Assembly: GCA_039654915.1 (NCBI GenBank)
Contig: CM077594.1
Span: 48,747,001 to 48,811,000 of the forward strand
Reading direction: 5' to 3'
Source of the DNA: Aquilaria yunnanensis
Taxonomy: Eukaryota; Streptophyta; Magnoliopsida; Malvales; Thymelaeaceae
DNA length: 64,000 nt
The notes under the pieces are model-generated. The model searched no databases. It saw only the letters and a program-made list of their open reading frames with translations, and was not told the origin of the DNA. Position 1 is the stretch's first letter. Each line of letters opens with the position of its first letter. Below, piece after piece: positions 1 through 10,578 of the stretch. The position numbers and the translations under genes were made by a program.

Positions 1-2
1 TC

Positions 3-1736
3 ATTGCCGAGGTCCCCATTACCGAGGATAGCCACCCAAGTCCCGACGAAAATGAGCCAGAATGGGCCTTGTACGTTGATGGTGCCTCGGGCGCCGAGCA
101 CCAAGGAGCAGGGGTAATCATCAGAGGCCCCAAAGGCCTGGAAGTAATGAAGGCCATTAAGTTCAGCTTCAATGTCACCAACAATGTGGCTGAATATGAA
201 GCTCTCATAGCGGGCTTGCGCCTGGCCAGAAAAATTGGTGTCAGAAACTTGAAAGCCCATAGCGATTCCCAGCTAGTAGTTCGGCAAACAGCAGGGGACT
301 ACGGGGTGAAGGATCCAACACTGGCAAAATACCATGAATTAGTGACGAAGCTTATTCGAGAATTCGACACCGTGCGAATCGAGAACGTGCCTCGCAGACA
401 TAACGCTGAGGCAGATGAATTGGCAAAATCAAAAGCATATACTGAGGTGCTAAGCCAGCCATGCATTACAGTGCTGAGCATAATGACTTCGGGAAGAAGC
501 TGGAAAGACCCAATAAAAACATATCTCGAAACCAATACGCTCCCCGAAGACCCCAATGAAGCAGCAAAAGTGCGGAGACGCTCCGGTCATTTCTTTTTGA
601 TTGGAGAAGAGCTATATCGGCAGGGATATACAAATCCGCTACAGAGGTGTGTTGGCGAAAAGGATATTGAAATAATCCTCCAAGAAGTTCACGAAGGCGC
701 TTGTGGTTCGCACATCGGAACCGACACCCTGGCAGCAGTGATACTTCGCCAAGGATACTTTTGGCCTACCCTGAGGAAAGACGCTAAGCGGTTCGTCCAG
801 AAATGTGGTAATTGCCAAAGACATGCAAAAATCCAGAGAACACCCTCGGAGCTGGTGACTTCGGCAAACTATCCCTGGCCCTTCGCAGTTTGGGGCATAG
901 ACCTTATCGGGCCGCTCCCGACAGCGCCTGGGGGCATAAAGTTCTGCGTAGTCGCAGTAGACTATTTCTCTAAATGGGTCGAGGCAGAACCTTTGACGAC
1001 TATCTCGGCAAGAGAAGTGCACAAGTTCGTGTGGAAAAACATAGTATGCAGATTCGGCATACTGAGGGTACTAGTAGCTGATAACGGATCCCAGTTCATA
1101 GACAAAGGGTTCCAGGAGTTTATCAGCGACCTCGGAACAAAGATGCACTTCGCCCCGGTAGCTCACCCCCAAAGCAATGGGCAGGTGGAAGTATCTAACA
1201 GGACCATAAAAGATGGTCTGAAAAAGAGACTGGGGGAGGCAAAAGGGAAACGGCCAGGAGAACTCCAAAGCATACTATGGAGCTACCGAACAACGCCCCG
1301 AAGGGCTACAGGGGAAACTCCTTTCTCGCTCGTCTTCGGTATAGAGGCCATAATCCCAATAGAGGTAGTGCAACCATCAATACGAGTGCAGGTATTTGAT
1401 GAAAGTGGAAATGACCTCGGCTTAAGAACCAAGCTCGACCTCGTCGGTGAACATAGAGAAATAGCGGAACTAAGAAGGAAAGCTTTCCAGCAAAGAGTGG
1501 CCGCCGCTATAAACTTGCGAGCTAGGCCAAAAGGAATAAAAAAGGGTGATCTCGTTCTCCGAAAGGCGGAATTCGCAACCCAGAGGCCATCACACGGCGT
1601 ACTTCGCACGAATTGGGAGGGACCTTATCTGGTTCTTGCCGAAGTACGAAGAGGGGTGTACAAGCTTGGTGACGCCGAAGGCGTGGAATTAAAAAACACT
1701 TGGCATTCAGATGCCTTGAAAAAGTTCTATGCTTAG
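3..1736 (+). CDS. D polyprotein C-terminal part: RNase H and integrase
   Basis: The frame is open from base 3, so the true start lies upstream; the codon at 69 is TTG (Leu), not a start. RNase H: the YVDG motif (Asp at 78-80), Glu in NNVAEYEAL, Asp in AHSDSQ and Asp in NAEADELAK form the DEDD set. This is the plant/archaeal-like RNase H expected as the second RNase H of Tat elements. Integrase: zinc finger with two His and two Cys (about 690-830), catalytic Asp 900-902 (WGIDLIGPL), Asp 1080-1082 (VADNGSQF) and Glu 1188-1190 (NGQVEVSNRT), which gives exact D-D35-E spacing. A WEGPY motif near 1617 marks the C-terminal domain. No stop or frameshift is visible in this part. It would degrade the RNA of the hybrid and insert the cDNA into the genome. 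Confidence 0.93.
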   Translation: MAEVPITEDSHPSPDENEPEWALYVDGASGAEHQGAGVIIRGPKGLEVMKAIKFSFNVTNNVAEYEALIAGLRLARKIGVRNLKAHSDSQLVVRQTAGDYGVKDPTLAKYHELVTKLIREFDTVRIENVPRRHNAEADELAKSKAYTEVLSQPCITVLSIMTSGRSWKDPIKTYLETNTLPEDPNEAAKVRRRSGHFFLIGEELYRQGYTNPLQRCVGEKDIEIILQEVHEGACGSHIGTDTLAAVILRQGYFWPTLRKDAKRFVQKCGNCQRHAKIQRTPSELVTSANYPWPFAVWGIDLIGPLPTAPGGIKFCVVAVDYFSKWVEAEPLTTISAREVHKFVWKNIVCRFGILRVLVADNGSQFIDKGFQEFISDLGTKMHFAPVAHPQSNGQVEVSNRTIKDGLKKRLGEAKGKRPGELQSILWSYRTTPRRATGETPFSLVFGIEAIIPIEVVQPSIRVQVFDESGNDLGLRTKLDLVGEHREIAELRRKAFQQRVAAAINLRARPKGIKKGDLVLRKAEFATQRPSHGVLRTNWEGPYLVLAEVRRGVYKLGDAEGVELKNTWHSDALKKFYA

Positions 1737-2164
1737 AATCTTGATGAAAGGGTTTACATTGTACAAAGTTAGAAAAATTTTCTAGGTACACGGGCTTCTG
1801 AAAGAAAGATTCTTGAACAAAAGATATACTAAAATTCCGCGAAGATGGTCGCCAGAATAAGCATAGGTGTGATTTCCTGAAGTCCCTCGAGCAAGCATGT
1901 TCGGGACAATAGGAAAACCTTGAGAGAATTTCTGAATACAAAGGCTCACAGAAAACCGATCTAATCTTTCGAAGTCTCTTGAGCAAATGCGTTCGGGGCA
2001 AGAAGGAATGAACAATCTCACAAAAAAGACTTAGCCAAAATTTCTTACAGGAAAGAAAAAAGTCTTTATTAACAAACAAGATCGGTTTACAAAGAAGAAG
2101 GACTACCAAGAAAGAAAGAGTACAAGGAAAGGAGAAAAAGAAGGCAGAAGGGGCCTGAGATAAA
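1737..2164. other. D non-coding spacer with a diverged duplication
   Basis: No coding frame continues here. Two diverged copies of a segment lie about 93 bp apart, near 1879 and 1971. Both contain a GAAGTC, GAGCAA and TTCGGG series. The spacer separates the polyprotein stop from the 3' end of the antisense gene, so the two transcription units converge here. Confidence 0.5.
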
Positions 2165-4580
2165 TTAGGGATTCTCGGCGTCCCGGGAGCCACTAGCCCC
2201 TACATCCTTTTCCACCACCGCCGGCGCCGGAAGAGTCTGAGGCAGGTTCAAGTGCTCGAGCTTGGACCAAGACCACTGAGGTCCCTCAGGAATATTTAGG
2301 GCCTCCAGGAAAGAAACGTCGAGATCTGGAAACCTTAGAAGAACTTGATGATGAACGAGACAAAACCCGTCTTGAAAACCAACTTTGGTCATCTCGTCGG
2401 ACTTCCTCTTCTCGACCTCAAGATCATTAAGCTCCTTCTCCAGGTCTTCAACCTTTTTCCTTAACGCCTTCACCTTCTTTTTCCTCGACTCATCCTTCCC
2501 TTTCTTCGAAGAATCGACCTCGGCTTGAAGTGCGGCTTTCTCGGCCTCCGCCTTCGCCAGAAGAGCCGCAGAATCCGACTTCTCCTTTTGAAGTGCCTCA
2601 TTAACCGAGGTCAGCTCCGCCACTTTTCCGCCGAGGTCGGAAATCTTCTGGGAGGAGTCCTTTATAAGTTCTTTTTTTTCCTTCGCAAACTCCTCCCGAA
2701 GGGCAGCAATCTCTGACGCCGAAGTCTGGGCCAGCTGAGTGTTCCAAGTGAGCAGGTCCGAGCACTGGGTCTTGTATTGTTCTATAGTCTTTGAAGCGAC
2801 GGCCCGGTACATCCCCTGCCTCGCCACCCGAACTCTGAGGAATCCGGCATATCCCAGCAGCTACAGAAAAACAGAGGCAAGAATGAGACAAGGCAAAAAA
2901 GGAAAGGCAAATACTTAGAAGAAATCAGAGGGGAAAAAGCAAGGTGAGAAACACACCTGGGCGGCGTGCTCGGAAAGCTTCGCGGCGAGAGAGTCATCAT
3001 CCGGATGAGCCCCCGCAATGGCCCTGAAAGAAGCTTCAGTAAGAACCCCCTTCACAATCTCCTTGGCCAGTCACGGGCAGTCTTCGGAGTACATGTTCAT
3101 GTCCTCCGTAAAAGACCAAAATGGCTCCTTCGGAATCTTCCCCTTCGGGATATGGGCATCCCGAAGGGCCCGCTTCCGGGCGTGCTCGACAACCCAATCC
3201 GGAGGAAGAATCTCCTCTGCACGACAAAAGCAGAAAAATTGTCAAACACAAGTAGCTGGCAAAAAATTCAGAAAATGAGTGTCTAAGGCATCAAACCTGG
3301 TGGCACTTCGGCAACGTCGTTGCCAGAATCCAGGGGCCCCTCAGAAGAAATCTCATTCCCTTTCCTCTTGCGGCGATCTTCAGCTGAAGGGGCTTCCACC
3401 AAAGCATCCAGAAGAGCCGCCGAAGTAGGGCTTGAAGGAGCGACATCTGCACCGACCTCGGTCGAAGGGGCAGCAACGGTTACCTTGGGCTCCTCGCCCA
3501 CCTCCTCGGAAATCTCTGGTATAGGAGGGGGCACGGTCTTCTTCGATCGCTTGGCCGCTGGAGGCCCGGCGCCGGCCGCCTTCCATCTTCTGGAGGCAGC
3601 CTTATTTGTTTGTTCACCTTTCTGGGCTTGCCCGACGAAAAGCGATCGGTAATAGGCAGCAGTATCGTCGCCCATCTCTGAAAAAGAGAAAAAACATCAG
3701 CGTAAGTCCAAGATGAAATTGAAACAAGGGGACTAGGAGATGGCTTACTTTCAAAAATATCAGCATAAGTAATGTCCTCCTGAAAAAGTTATACCAGCCA
3801 GGAGTCCTTCCCAGCAATGGCAGGAGCCGGCATCTCGAGGTCCGTTTCGTGCTCCTTTACCACCTTCAACTCCCGAAGGACTTCTTCGGTCATCAACTTC
3901 CAGTTAATTGGAAAGGGGTAAAGGGAGCGCGGTGGGACCTCAGAATCCCAGTCAGAGACCGCTCGGATGCACTTGTCAAAGTCCGCAAAAATGGGTGTTA
4001 ACTCGGGAGTTAACAGTATCTTCGGGTCAACGACATCCATCACAAGCTTTCCCTGAGCCCACTTCGTCGGGACATACGACCAGGCCTCCTCCTTCTTCAT
4101 AAAGAAGAATTTCTATTGCCACCCTCGCCAGCTATCCTTGTTGGCAAAGGTGAACTTGTATTTTTTGCTCCCTAACCCCCGAGGTAGCATGAAATAGAAG
4201 CCACCCTTCGGGATCACGAAGAGCTTGTAGTACTGCAGAAAAATGACAAAGTGTGGCTCTATACCGAAGACACCACACATACAAAGAAAAGCATTGAAAT
4301 AGCAGTACGAGTTCGGCGGAAGTTGGTTTACGGCAATGCGATGGAAATCGCAGAAATCGCAAACCATCTTCGGCGGAGGATACCGAAGTCCGGCCTTCAG
4401 TTGGGCACAGAAAATAGTAACCTCGTCACTATGGTTTGAAAAGCTATATTGGTCCGAACGAGGCAACCTCGTAGTGACGTAGGATGGAAGAAAGAACTTC
4501 TTTTTCCATTTTTTAAGTTTTGCAGAAGTAGTGCAGCAGGGGTGAGAAAGAAGGGGTTCCCAACTTTCGGGAATAGGCAT
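2165..4580 (-). pseudogene. Antisense multi-exon gene of D (gypsy-type transposon protein with coiled coil)
   Basis: On the minus strand I can follow four exons: 4580-3749, 3677-3297, 3216-2957 and 2860-2165. The introns (3748-3678, 3296-3217, 2956-2861; 71, 80 and 96 nt) all begin GT and end AG, and reading phase is kept across each. Exons total 2169 nt (722 codons plus stop). Exon 1 resembles the plant family annotated as putative gypsy-type transposon protein (motifs LKAGLRYPPP, NQLPPNSYCYF, FGIEPHF). Exon 2 is Pro/Lys-rich, like a nuclear or linker segment. Exon 4 carries a long Glu/Lys heptad coiled coil (about 2370-2740). Three in-frame stops break it: TAG 4113-4115, TAA 3789-3791 and TGA 3071-3073, each explainable by one C-to-T change. 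Start chosen: ATG at 4580, after the TATA box and a short upstream ORF. The function of such antisense genes is not established. The family name is from memory and needs a profile search. Confidence 0.75.
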
Positions 4581-4839
4581 GACTGGCAAAAAACCGAGTT
4601 CGGGAAAAGGCAACAAGCTATTTCGAAGAAAAAATTTGGAAAAACAGAAGAAACTGGAAGCTAAAACCCACCAAACATTTTGCCAAAATCCGGATTTGAG
4701 GACGCCGTCGTGAAATGATTGCCGGAAAACCACTCTGTCAAAAAAGCACCGCCGTAAGAGAGCAGGAAAAACACTGCGGCAGTTGAGAGACAGAAGAGAG
4801 CAAAAGCAAAAGCAAAAGGGGGTTATGAAGGATTGAGGG

Positions 4840-4848
4840 TATATATAG
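4840..4848 (-). promoter_or_regulatory. TATA box for the antisense gene of D
   Basis: On the minus strand CTATATATA lies about 260 bp upstream of the chosen ATG at 4580. It is followed by a CT-rich stretch (about 4738-4815) typical of plant 5' leaders. A five-codon upstream ORF precedes the main ATG. The position fits an internal promoter reading against the element. Confidence 0.55.
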
Positions 4849-5119
4849 ACCGAGGAAGGGTAGGCGAATCGACGTCATAAGTGCTGTGCGAAGGCGAATC
4901 ATCGCCATAATTGCCCATTCTGCATAAAAAGACGCGCCCGCTGTAACTGATGTAACCCTCTCCAATGACGGCGTGCCACGTGTCAGCAACCACGACAAAT
5001 AAGGAACACGCTTTCTGATGAATAGCGCGCCGCCCCAAACTGACACGCCTGGTCACGAGATAAGTCATTTCAGTGACCTACAAAGATTACAGAAAATAGG
5101 TTACCTCGGAGACACCAAG
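4849..5119. other. D non-coding region upstream of the antisense promoter
   Basis: There is no supported ORF. The sequence lies between the TATA box of the antisense gene and the inserted C solo LTR. It could hold the upstream promoter of the antisense gene; I see no specific site. Confidence 0.4.
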
Positions 5120-6105
5120 TGATGCGAACCCCGATGGTATAACGACCATGAAACGCGCCCAAGATGAGATTCAAGCTCCACAAGACATCAAAAAGACTGG
5201 GTTTAAAACCCCCACCCCTAATCAACCTGTGATTAGAAACGAGAAGTATAGAACTCCAAGAACACAAGCACACTTGTGCACCAAGGCAGTCCGCCAAGAA
5301 CCAAAGAGAAAACCTCTCCAAAGAGCAATATTATTTCGGCAATAATCTGTATCTTTACACCCAGAATATGTGCCTTTATATAGGCCTAAACTAGGGTTAA
5401 AAGCTAGGCAAAATTCGCAGCCTAAATCCCTTAGGAATCCTAGATACAAAGACATAGGAAATCCTAGTCAAATTAGGACTCTAATTCCTAGTTTGAACAA
5501 GTTTAATAAATGCAGCGTATTCCACTTGCCCAAAGCGATTTAAAACTATTCCATAGCCTAAATAACTTCCTAAATAATGTATCTAAATAGGATTTGAACG
5601 AAAATAAAATATAAATACAAGATTAAACCCGAAAACTCCCAAATAGCCTTTTTGGGTGCATTTTGGGCACTTTAAGGTTCTCTCTTGTATCTTCAGCTCC
5701 AAGCTTGAATCTTTGAGTTCCAATGGCATGAATCTTCATATTAGATGTGGTAATGAAGGTCTGGAAAGTTAGAGCTCAAAAATCCAGCTTGTGGACACAA
5801 AATGCATCAAGAACACTTAAGGTGGCTCAAATGGTGCACTTTGAGTGGTGTCCTTGGTGTCCTTGTTTTGTGGCTTGTCTAAGCACTCCAGAACTGAGTA
5901 CCAAGCATGTCCATCATCTCCATATGGTGTCTTGAAAGTTCCAGCAGCTCCTTGTGAAGTTCCATGTCCATTCTCCATGAAGAAACTTGAAACAAAGCCT
6001 TGTAGTGCACTTGAGAGCTCCTTAGCTTTCTTCCTTGTCATAGGTCCACTAGAAACCTTCAATGGGTCCTTGCCTTCTCCATGTGTGCCTTCCTTGATCA
6101 TATCA
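5120..6105 (-). mobile_element. Solo LTR of family C (986 bp) in D
   Basis: The ends are TG..CA, and the LTR reads in minus orientation. The 5-bp duplication CCAAG stands at 5115-5119 and 6106-6110, which proves a clean insertion followed by LTR-LTR recombination. It is the 986-bp subtype shared with the copy at 37374-38359. Its sense strand begins with an open frame for a polyprotein tail (about 94 codons, 6101-5817) containing GPMTRKKAKELSSAL. A TATATAAA box lies in sense orientation ahead of the GGCAC start region. Confidence 0.95.
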
Positions 6106-6228
6106 CCAAGAGACAGTCTGTGCTACGTCTATGGACAGAAGGTGTATCTTCGGCACAGGTACCATGCATAAAGCCCCGAAGGGTACCCTCCGAAAGCTGA
6201 CAAAGCCAAAGTCCCTACTTCGGCTTCT

Positions 6229-6239
6229 AGTGGGGGGCA
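6229..6239 (+). promoter_or_regulatory. Polypurine tract of D
   Basis: A run of six G within AGTGGGGGGCA stands directly before the LTR start TGTGATAG. This is the usual primer for plus-strand DNA synthesis. Bases 6106-6228 before it are D 3' untranslated sequence without other features. Confidence 0.8.
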
Positions 6240-7129
6240 TGTGATAGCCGAAGGACTATCACCTCTCCTAGAAGGTACCTCCTACCAAAAGCATGCTCGG
6301 GAAACCTGGCACCATCCGAGGGAGGCACTAGTACTGACCTCAGACTAGGGAGGCACTAGTACTGACCTCGGACTAGGCGAATTCCAGTGCCTCGAACTCG
6401 GGATTTAGCCTAGTACCCCAGAGTACTCCAAAGGTGCAGACAGCCCCCTCGGGGGCTTAAACGGATTGCCTTCGGCATAGAAGAACCAGCTACCGCAAGC
6501 AAGAGAGGATCTTCCGAAGGCGGAACCTCCGAGCTAGGCAGCTCCCCGAAATGCGAACATAACTCCCGAAGAAGGGTGTTCGTCTCAGAGAACGACCTCG
6601 CCCGAAGGACATCGGGAGTACGGCAAGAGCATTTAAGGAGCCTCTGACACATCGCCCACAGACACACCATGTCACCTCAAACGACGCTCTGACACGCCGA
6701 CGCCGCCCAGGCCTTGTCACAACCTGTCTCGGACCAAGGCTCGAGGGAGCCTACAAACAGCTACTTGTCCCCTATGCCCAAAGGTACATAGCAGATCTGG
6801 CCGAACACGTGTCACGATCTGAACGGGCCAGACACTTCTATAAATACCAAAGAGCAGCTCCTTGCAAACGGTTGTTGGTCAGTCAGTTGAGAGGATACGA
6901 ACAGGCAAGGGCACAAAACCCTTGAGTGCTCTCTTTCCTTCACCTCTCAGAAAACTGACTTGGGCGTCGGAGGCTCCTCCCCAGAAAAACACCCCGGGGA
7001 CCTCCTAACCTTTCCTTTTGGGCTCTTCAGGTACCACTCCCTGGGAAACCTTCACTCCGGGCGTTCTCCTCCTCAGGAAGTCCCTCCAGAAACCACCATG
7101 TCCTCCAGCGAAGATGTCTCCGGACATCA
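6240..7129 (+). repeat. 3' LTR of D (890 bp)
   Basis: It starts TGTGATAGCC right after the polypurine tract and ends GGACATCA before the minisatellite. The first 24 bases contain a short inverted repeat (GATAGCC..GGACTATC). A near-perfect tandem duplication of about 29 bp containing GGCACTAGTACTGACCTC lies at about 6319-6376. A TATAAATA box is at 6839-6846. The end is inferred from the TG..CA rule and the sharp change to tandem repeat, because no second LTR copy is available. Confidence 0.8.
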
Positions 7130-9149
7130 TTAATGTTTCCATTTCATTCCGAACAAGTTATGAATGTTTCCATTTCATTCAAACTAGTTGTTAATGTTTC
7201 CATTGATTGGAAACATGTTGTGAATGTTTCCATTTCATTCCAAATGAGTTGTGAATCCATTTCATTCCAAACTTGTTGTGAATGTTTCCATTTCATTCCA
7301 AACTAGTTGTGAATATTTCCATTCATTCCAAACTAGTTGTGAATATTCCCACTTCATTCCAAAACAAGTTTCGACGGTCTACATTTAATTCCAAACTAGT
7401 TGTGAATGTTTCCATTCCATTCCAAACAAGTTGTGAATGTTTTCATTTCATTCCAAACAAGTTGTGAATGTTTCCATTTCATTCCGAACAAGTTGTGAAT
7501 GTTTCCATTTCATTCAAACTAGTTGTTAATGTTTGCATTCATTGGAAACATGTTGTCAATGTTTCCATTTCATTCAAAACTAATTGTAAATATTTGCATT
7601 CATTCCAAACTAGTTGTGAATTTTTCCATTTCATTCCAAAGAAGTTGTGAATGTTTCCATTTCATTCCAAAAAAGTTGTGAATGTTTCCATTTCATTCCA
7701 AACTTGTTGTGAGTGTTTCCATTTCATTCCTAACTAGTTGTGAATGTTTCCATTTCATTCAGAAAGAAGATGTGTGAATGTTTCCATTTTATTACTAAGA
7801 AGTTGTGAATGTTTCCATTTCATCGCAAACTAGTTGTGACTGTTTCCATTTCATTCCAAACAAGTTGTGAATGTTTCCATTTCATTCTAAACTTGTTTTG
7901 AATGTTTCCATTTCATTCAAACTAGTTGTGCATTTTCCATTCATTGGAAACATGTTGTAAATGTTTTCATTTCCTTCCAAACCAGTTGTCAATGTTTCCA
8001 TTTTATTCCAAATTAGTTGTGGATGTTTCCATTTCATTCCAAACTTGTTGTGAATGTTTCCATTCATTCCAAACTAGTTGTGAATGTTTCTATTTCACTC
8101 CAAAACAACCTGGGAATGTTTCCATTTCATTCCAAACAAGTTGTGAATGTTTCTGTTTCATTACACACTAGTTGTGACTTTTCCCTTTCATTCCAAATGA
8201 GTTGTGAAACCATTTCACTCCAAACTTGTTGTGAATGTTTCCATTTCATTCCAAACTAGTTGTGAATGTTTCCATTTCATTCCAAACTAGTTGTGAATGC
8301 TTCCATTTCATTCCAAACAAGTTGTGAATGTTTCCATTCATTCCAAACTAGTTGTGAATGTTTCCATTCATTCCAAACTAGTTGTGAATGTTTCCATTTC
8401 ACTCCAAAACAACCTGGGAATGTTTCCATTTCATTCCAAACAAGTTGTGAATGTTTTCGTTTCATTACACAGTAGTTGTGAATGTTTCCCTTTCATTCCA
8501 AATGAGTTGTGAATCCATTTCTTTCCAAACTTATTGTGAATGTTTCCATTTCATTGCAAACTAGTTGTGAATGTTTCCATTCATTCCAAACTAGTTGTGA
8601 ATGTTCCCATTTCATTCCAAAACAAGTTTTGAATGTCTCCATTTAATTCCAAACTAGTTGTGAATGTTTCCATTCCATTCCATTCCAAACTAGTTGTGAA
8701 TGTTTCCATTTCATTCCAAACAAGTTGTGAATGTTTCCATTTCATTCCGAACAAGTTGTGCATGTTTCCATTTCATTCAAACTAGTTGTTAATGTTTCCA
8801 TTCAATGGAAACATGTTGTGAATGTTTCCATTTCATGCAAAACTAATTGTAAATATTTGCATTCATTCCAAACTAGTTGTGAATTTTTCCATTTCATTCC
8901 AAAGAAGTTGTGAATGTTTCCATTTCATTCCAAAAGAGTTGTGAATGTTTCGATTTCATTCCAAACTTGTTGTGAGTGTTTCCATTTCATTCCTAACTAG
9001 TTGTAAATGTTTCCATTTCATTCAGAAACAAGATGTGAATGTTTCCAATTTATTCCTAACAAGTAGTGAACCTTTCCATTTCGTCCCAAACTAGTTAGGA
9101 CTGTTTCCATTTCATTCCAAACAAATTGTGAATGTTTCCATTTCATTCC
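7130..9149. repeat. 31-bp minisatellite, block 1
   Basis: About 65 tandem units with the consensus GTGAATGTTTCCATTTC followed by ATTCCAAACTAGTT (31 bp). Some units are shortened to 28-29 bp (TTCCATTCATTCC). Variants repeat in order at long range: the segment from 7468 returns at 8731 (offset 1263 bp), and a variant with CCAAAACAACCTGGG occurs at about 8100 and 8402. This indicates higher-order duplication. The open frames crossing it come from the repeat and are not genes. Confidence 0.95.
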
Positions 9150-10564
9150 TGTTGGAATTCTTGGCGCACCAAGATCCTTTTAAGATAGGATTTGAGCTCA
9201 TTGAGCTAACTCTAGCTTGAATAGCTATCTAAGGCAGCTATAAGTAGCTCCCTGTAGCTCAAGTCAGCTCACTTCAGCTATAAGTAGCTCAAAGTAGCTG
9301 GACTTTAGCTCAAGTTAGCTCAAGTCAGCTCACTTCAGCTTTTGGTAGCTGAATGTAGCTAGACTTCAGCTCAAGTCAGCTTACTTCAGATATAAGTAGC
9401 TCAAAGTAGCAGGACTTCAGCTCAAGTTAGCTCAAGTCCGCTCAAGTCAGCTCACTTCAGCTTTTGGTAGCTGAGTGTAGCTGTTCTTCAGTTCACTTCA
9501 GCTGAGAGCAGCTAACTCCAGCTCTAGGTTAGCTCTAGGAGCTGGACCTCAGTTCATGGTGCTTGGTTGGAGCTCAAAGGAGCTCAATGGTGCATAAGTA
9601 GTAAAGTGAGCTAGCTTTGTGCCAACTCACCTTGCTTTTAGCTCAAAACCACCAAGAGACACATCTTTTGTGTAAAGGTATGTCTCTTCATCAAAACAGA
9701 TGACTATTGACTAAAAGAACATGTCATTTCATCCAAAGGAAGTGTTCCTTGAGTGAGTAGACATGTATATTCGCCCATGAGGTGGTTGGGGTGGTTATTG
9801 CACCAAGAATGATATCTTTTGACATCAAGAGACATGTATTTTCACCCATAAGGTAGTTATGGGGTGGTTATAGGCCAAAGGAAGTGTTCCTTGGCTAAAA
9901 GACATGTTTTTTCACCCATAAGGTAGTTATGGGGTGGTTATAAGCCAAAGGAAGTGTTCCTTGGCTAAAAGACATGTATTTTCGCCACCATACATGACCC
10001 TTAGCCAAAGGAAGTGTTCTTTGGATTAAAAGACACATTTCTTGGTGTAAAGGTGTGCCTTTTGGTTAGCTATAAATAGCCTTTAGTGGCTGGCCATTTG
10101 AAGCACGAATTTGGCACTCCATTTGCTCCATTTTCTGGAGAGAAAATTATTCTCCTCCTATTTCCTTGAGAGGCCGAAATATTAAACACCTTTTGAGAGC
10201 ATTGTGGGTGGATTTACATCAAGATTGTTCATCTCAATTCAAGCCTCAAGGTGCTCCTCCAAGATCAAGTTCTTCCTCTTTTCTTCACACATAACCAAGA
10301 AGGAAGGTACACATTCTTTCTTGATTTAGTAGCATGCTAGGATTCATTCATTATTTACATGAATGTTCTTAGTAGCATGCTAGGATTTGTTTGCCACAAT
10401 ATGTATGTAAAACTAACATGCTATATCAAATGCATAAAATATGTTAAACAAATTAGAATGATGCATGCTTGTATTCATGTTGAACTCAAATGATCAAAAT
10501 GCATGTGGCATGTACATGAGTAGATAACATAAAGATATGTTATCATGAGATCCTGAAATCTACA
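9150..10564 (+). repeat. 5' LTR of A1 (1415 bp)
   Basis: It starts TGTTGGAATT and ends TCTACA. The U3 part holds an AGCT-rich array with about 10-bp period (about 9200-9560), then tandem units of about 70 bp (about 9760-10020) with the near-palindrome CCAAAGGAAGTGTTCCTTGG. A TATAAATA box follows at 10071-10078. Near the end a perfect 9-bp inverted repeat (GATAACATA..TATGTTATC) surrounds a four-base loop. It shares the rare variant GTAGCAGGACTTCAG with the 3' LTR of A1, which supports their being a pair. Confidence 0.93.
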
Positions 10565-10566
10565 AT

Positions 10567-10578
10567 TGGTATCAGAGC
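10567..10578 (+). promoter_or_regulatory. Primer binding site of A1
   Basis: TGGTATCAGAGC lies two bases after the 5' LTR. It matches the initiator tRNA-Met 3' end used by most plant copia elements. The untranslated leader runs on to the gag ATG at 10831 without other features. Confidence 0.9.

Larger units (their letters stand above)
1..7129 (+). mobile_element. Ty3/gypsy element D, Tat-like, 3' portion
   Basis: Visible are the end of pol (RNase H, integrase), a region with an antisense spliced gene, a polypurine tract and the 3' LTR. The 5' LTR, gag, protease and reverse transcriptase lie left of the window. The combination of a plant-type RNase H directly before integrase and an antisense gene between pol and the 3' LTR is known from the Tat lineage (Retand, Ogre, Grande type), so I place it there. 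A solo C LTR (5120-6105) interrupts the 3' non-coding part with the duplication CCAAG on both sides. The right LTR end meets the 31-bp minisatellite directly. The target duplication of D cannot be checked because the left end is missing. Confidence 0.85.

Noticed and set aside
1522..2193. Minus-strand ORF of 223 codons overlapping the end of integrase
   Set aside because: It overlaps strongly conserved integrase on the other strand and the spacer, has no domain and is outside the exon chain of the antisense gene.
3789..3795. A 15-nt intron between WLV and the EDITYAD segment of the antisense gene
   Set aside because: Too short for splicing. The frame runs straight through if the TAA is read as a mutated Gln codon, so I count it as a stop mutation.
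7282..8913. Many overlapping ORFs of 60-80 codons on both strands in the minisatellite
   Set aside because: A 31-bp unit shifts frame each repeat, so open frames arise from the repeat itself. The proteins are simple three-unit periodicities without any domain.
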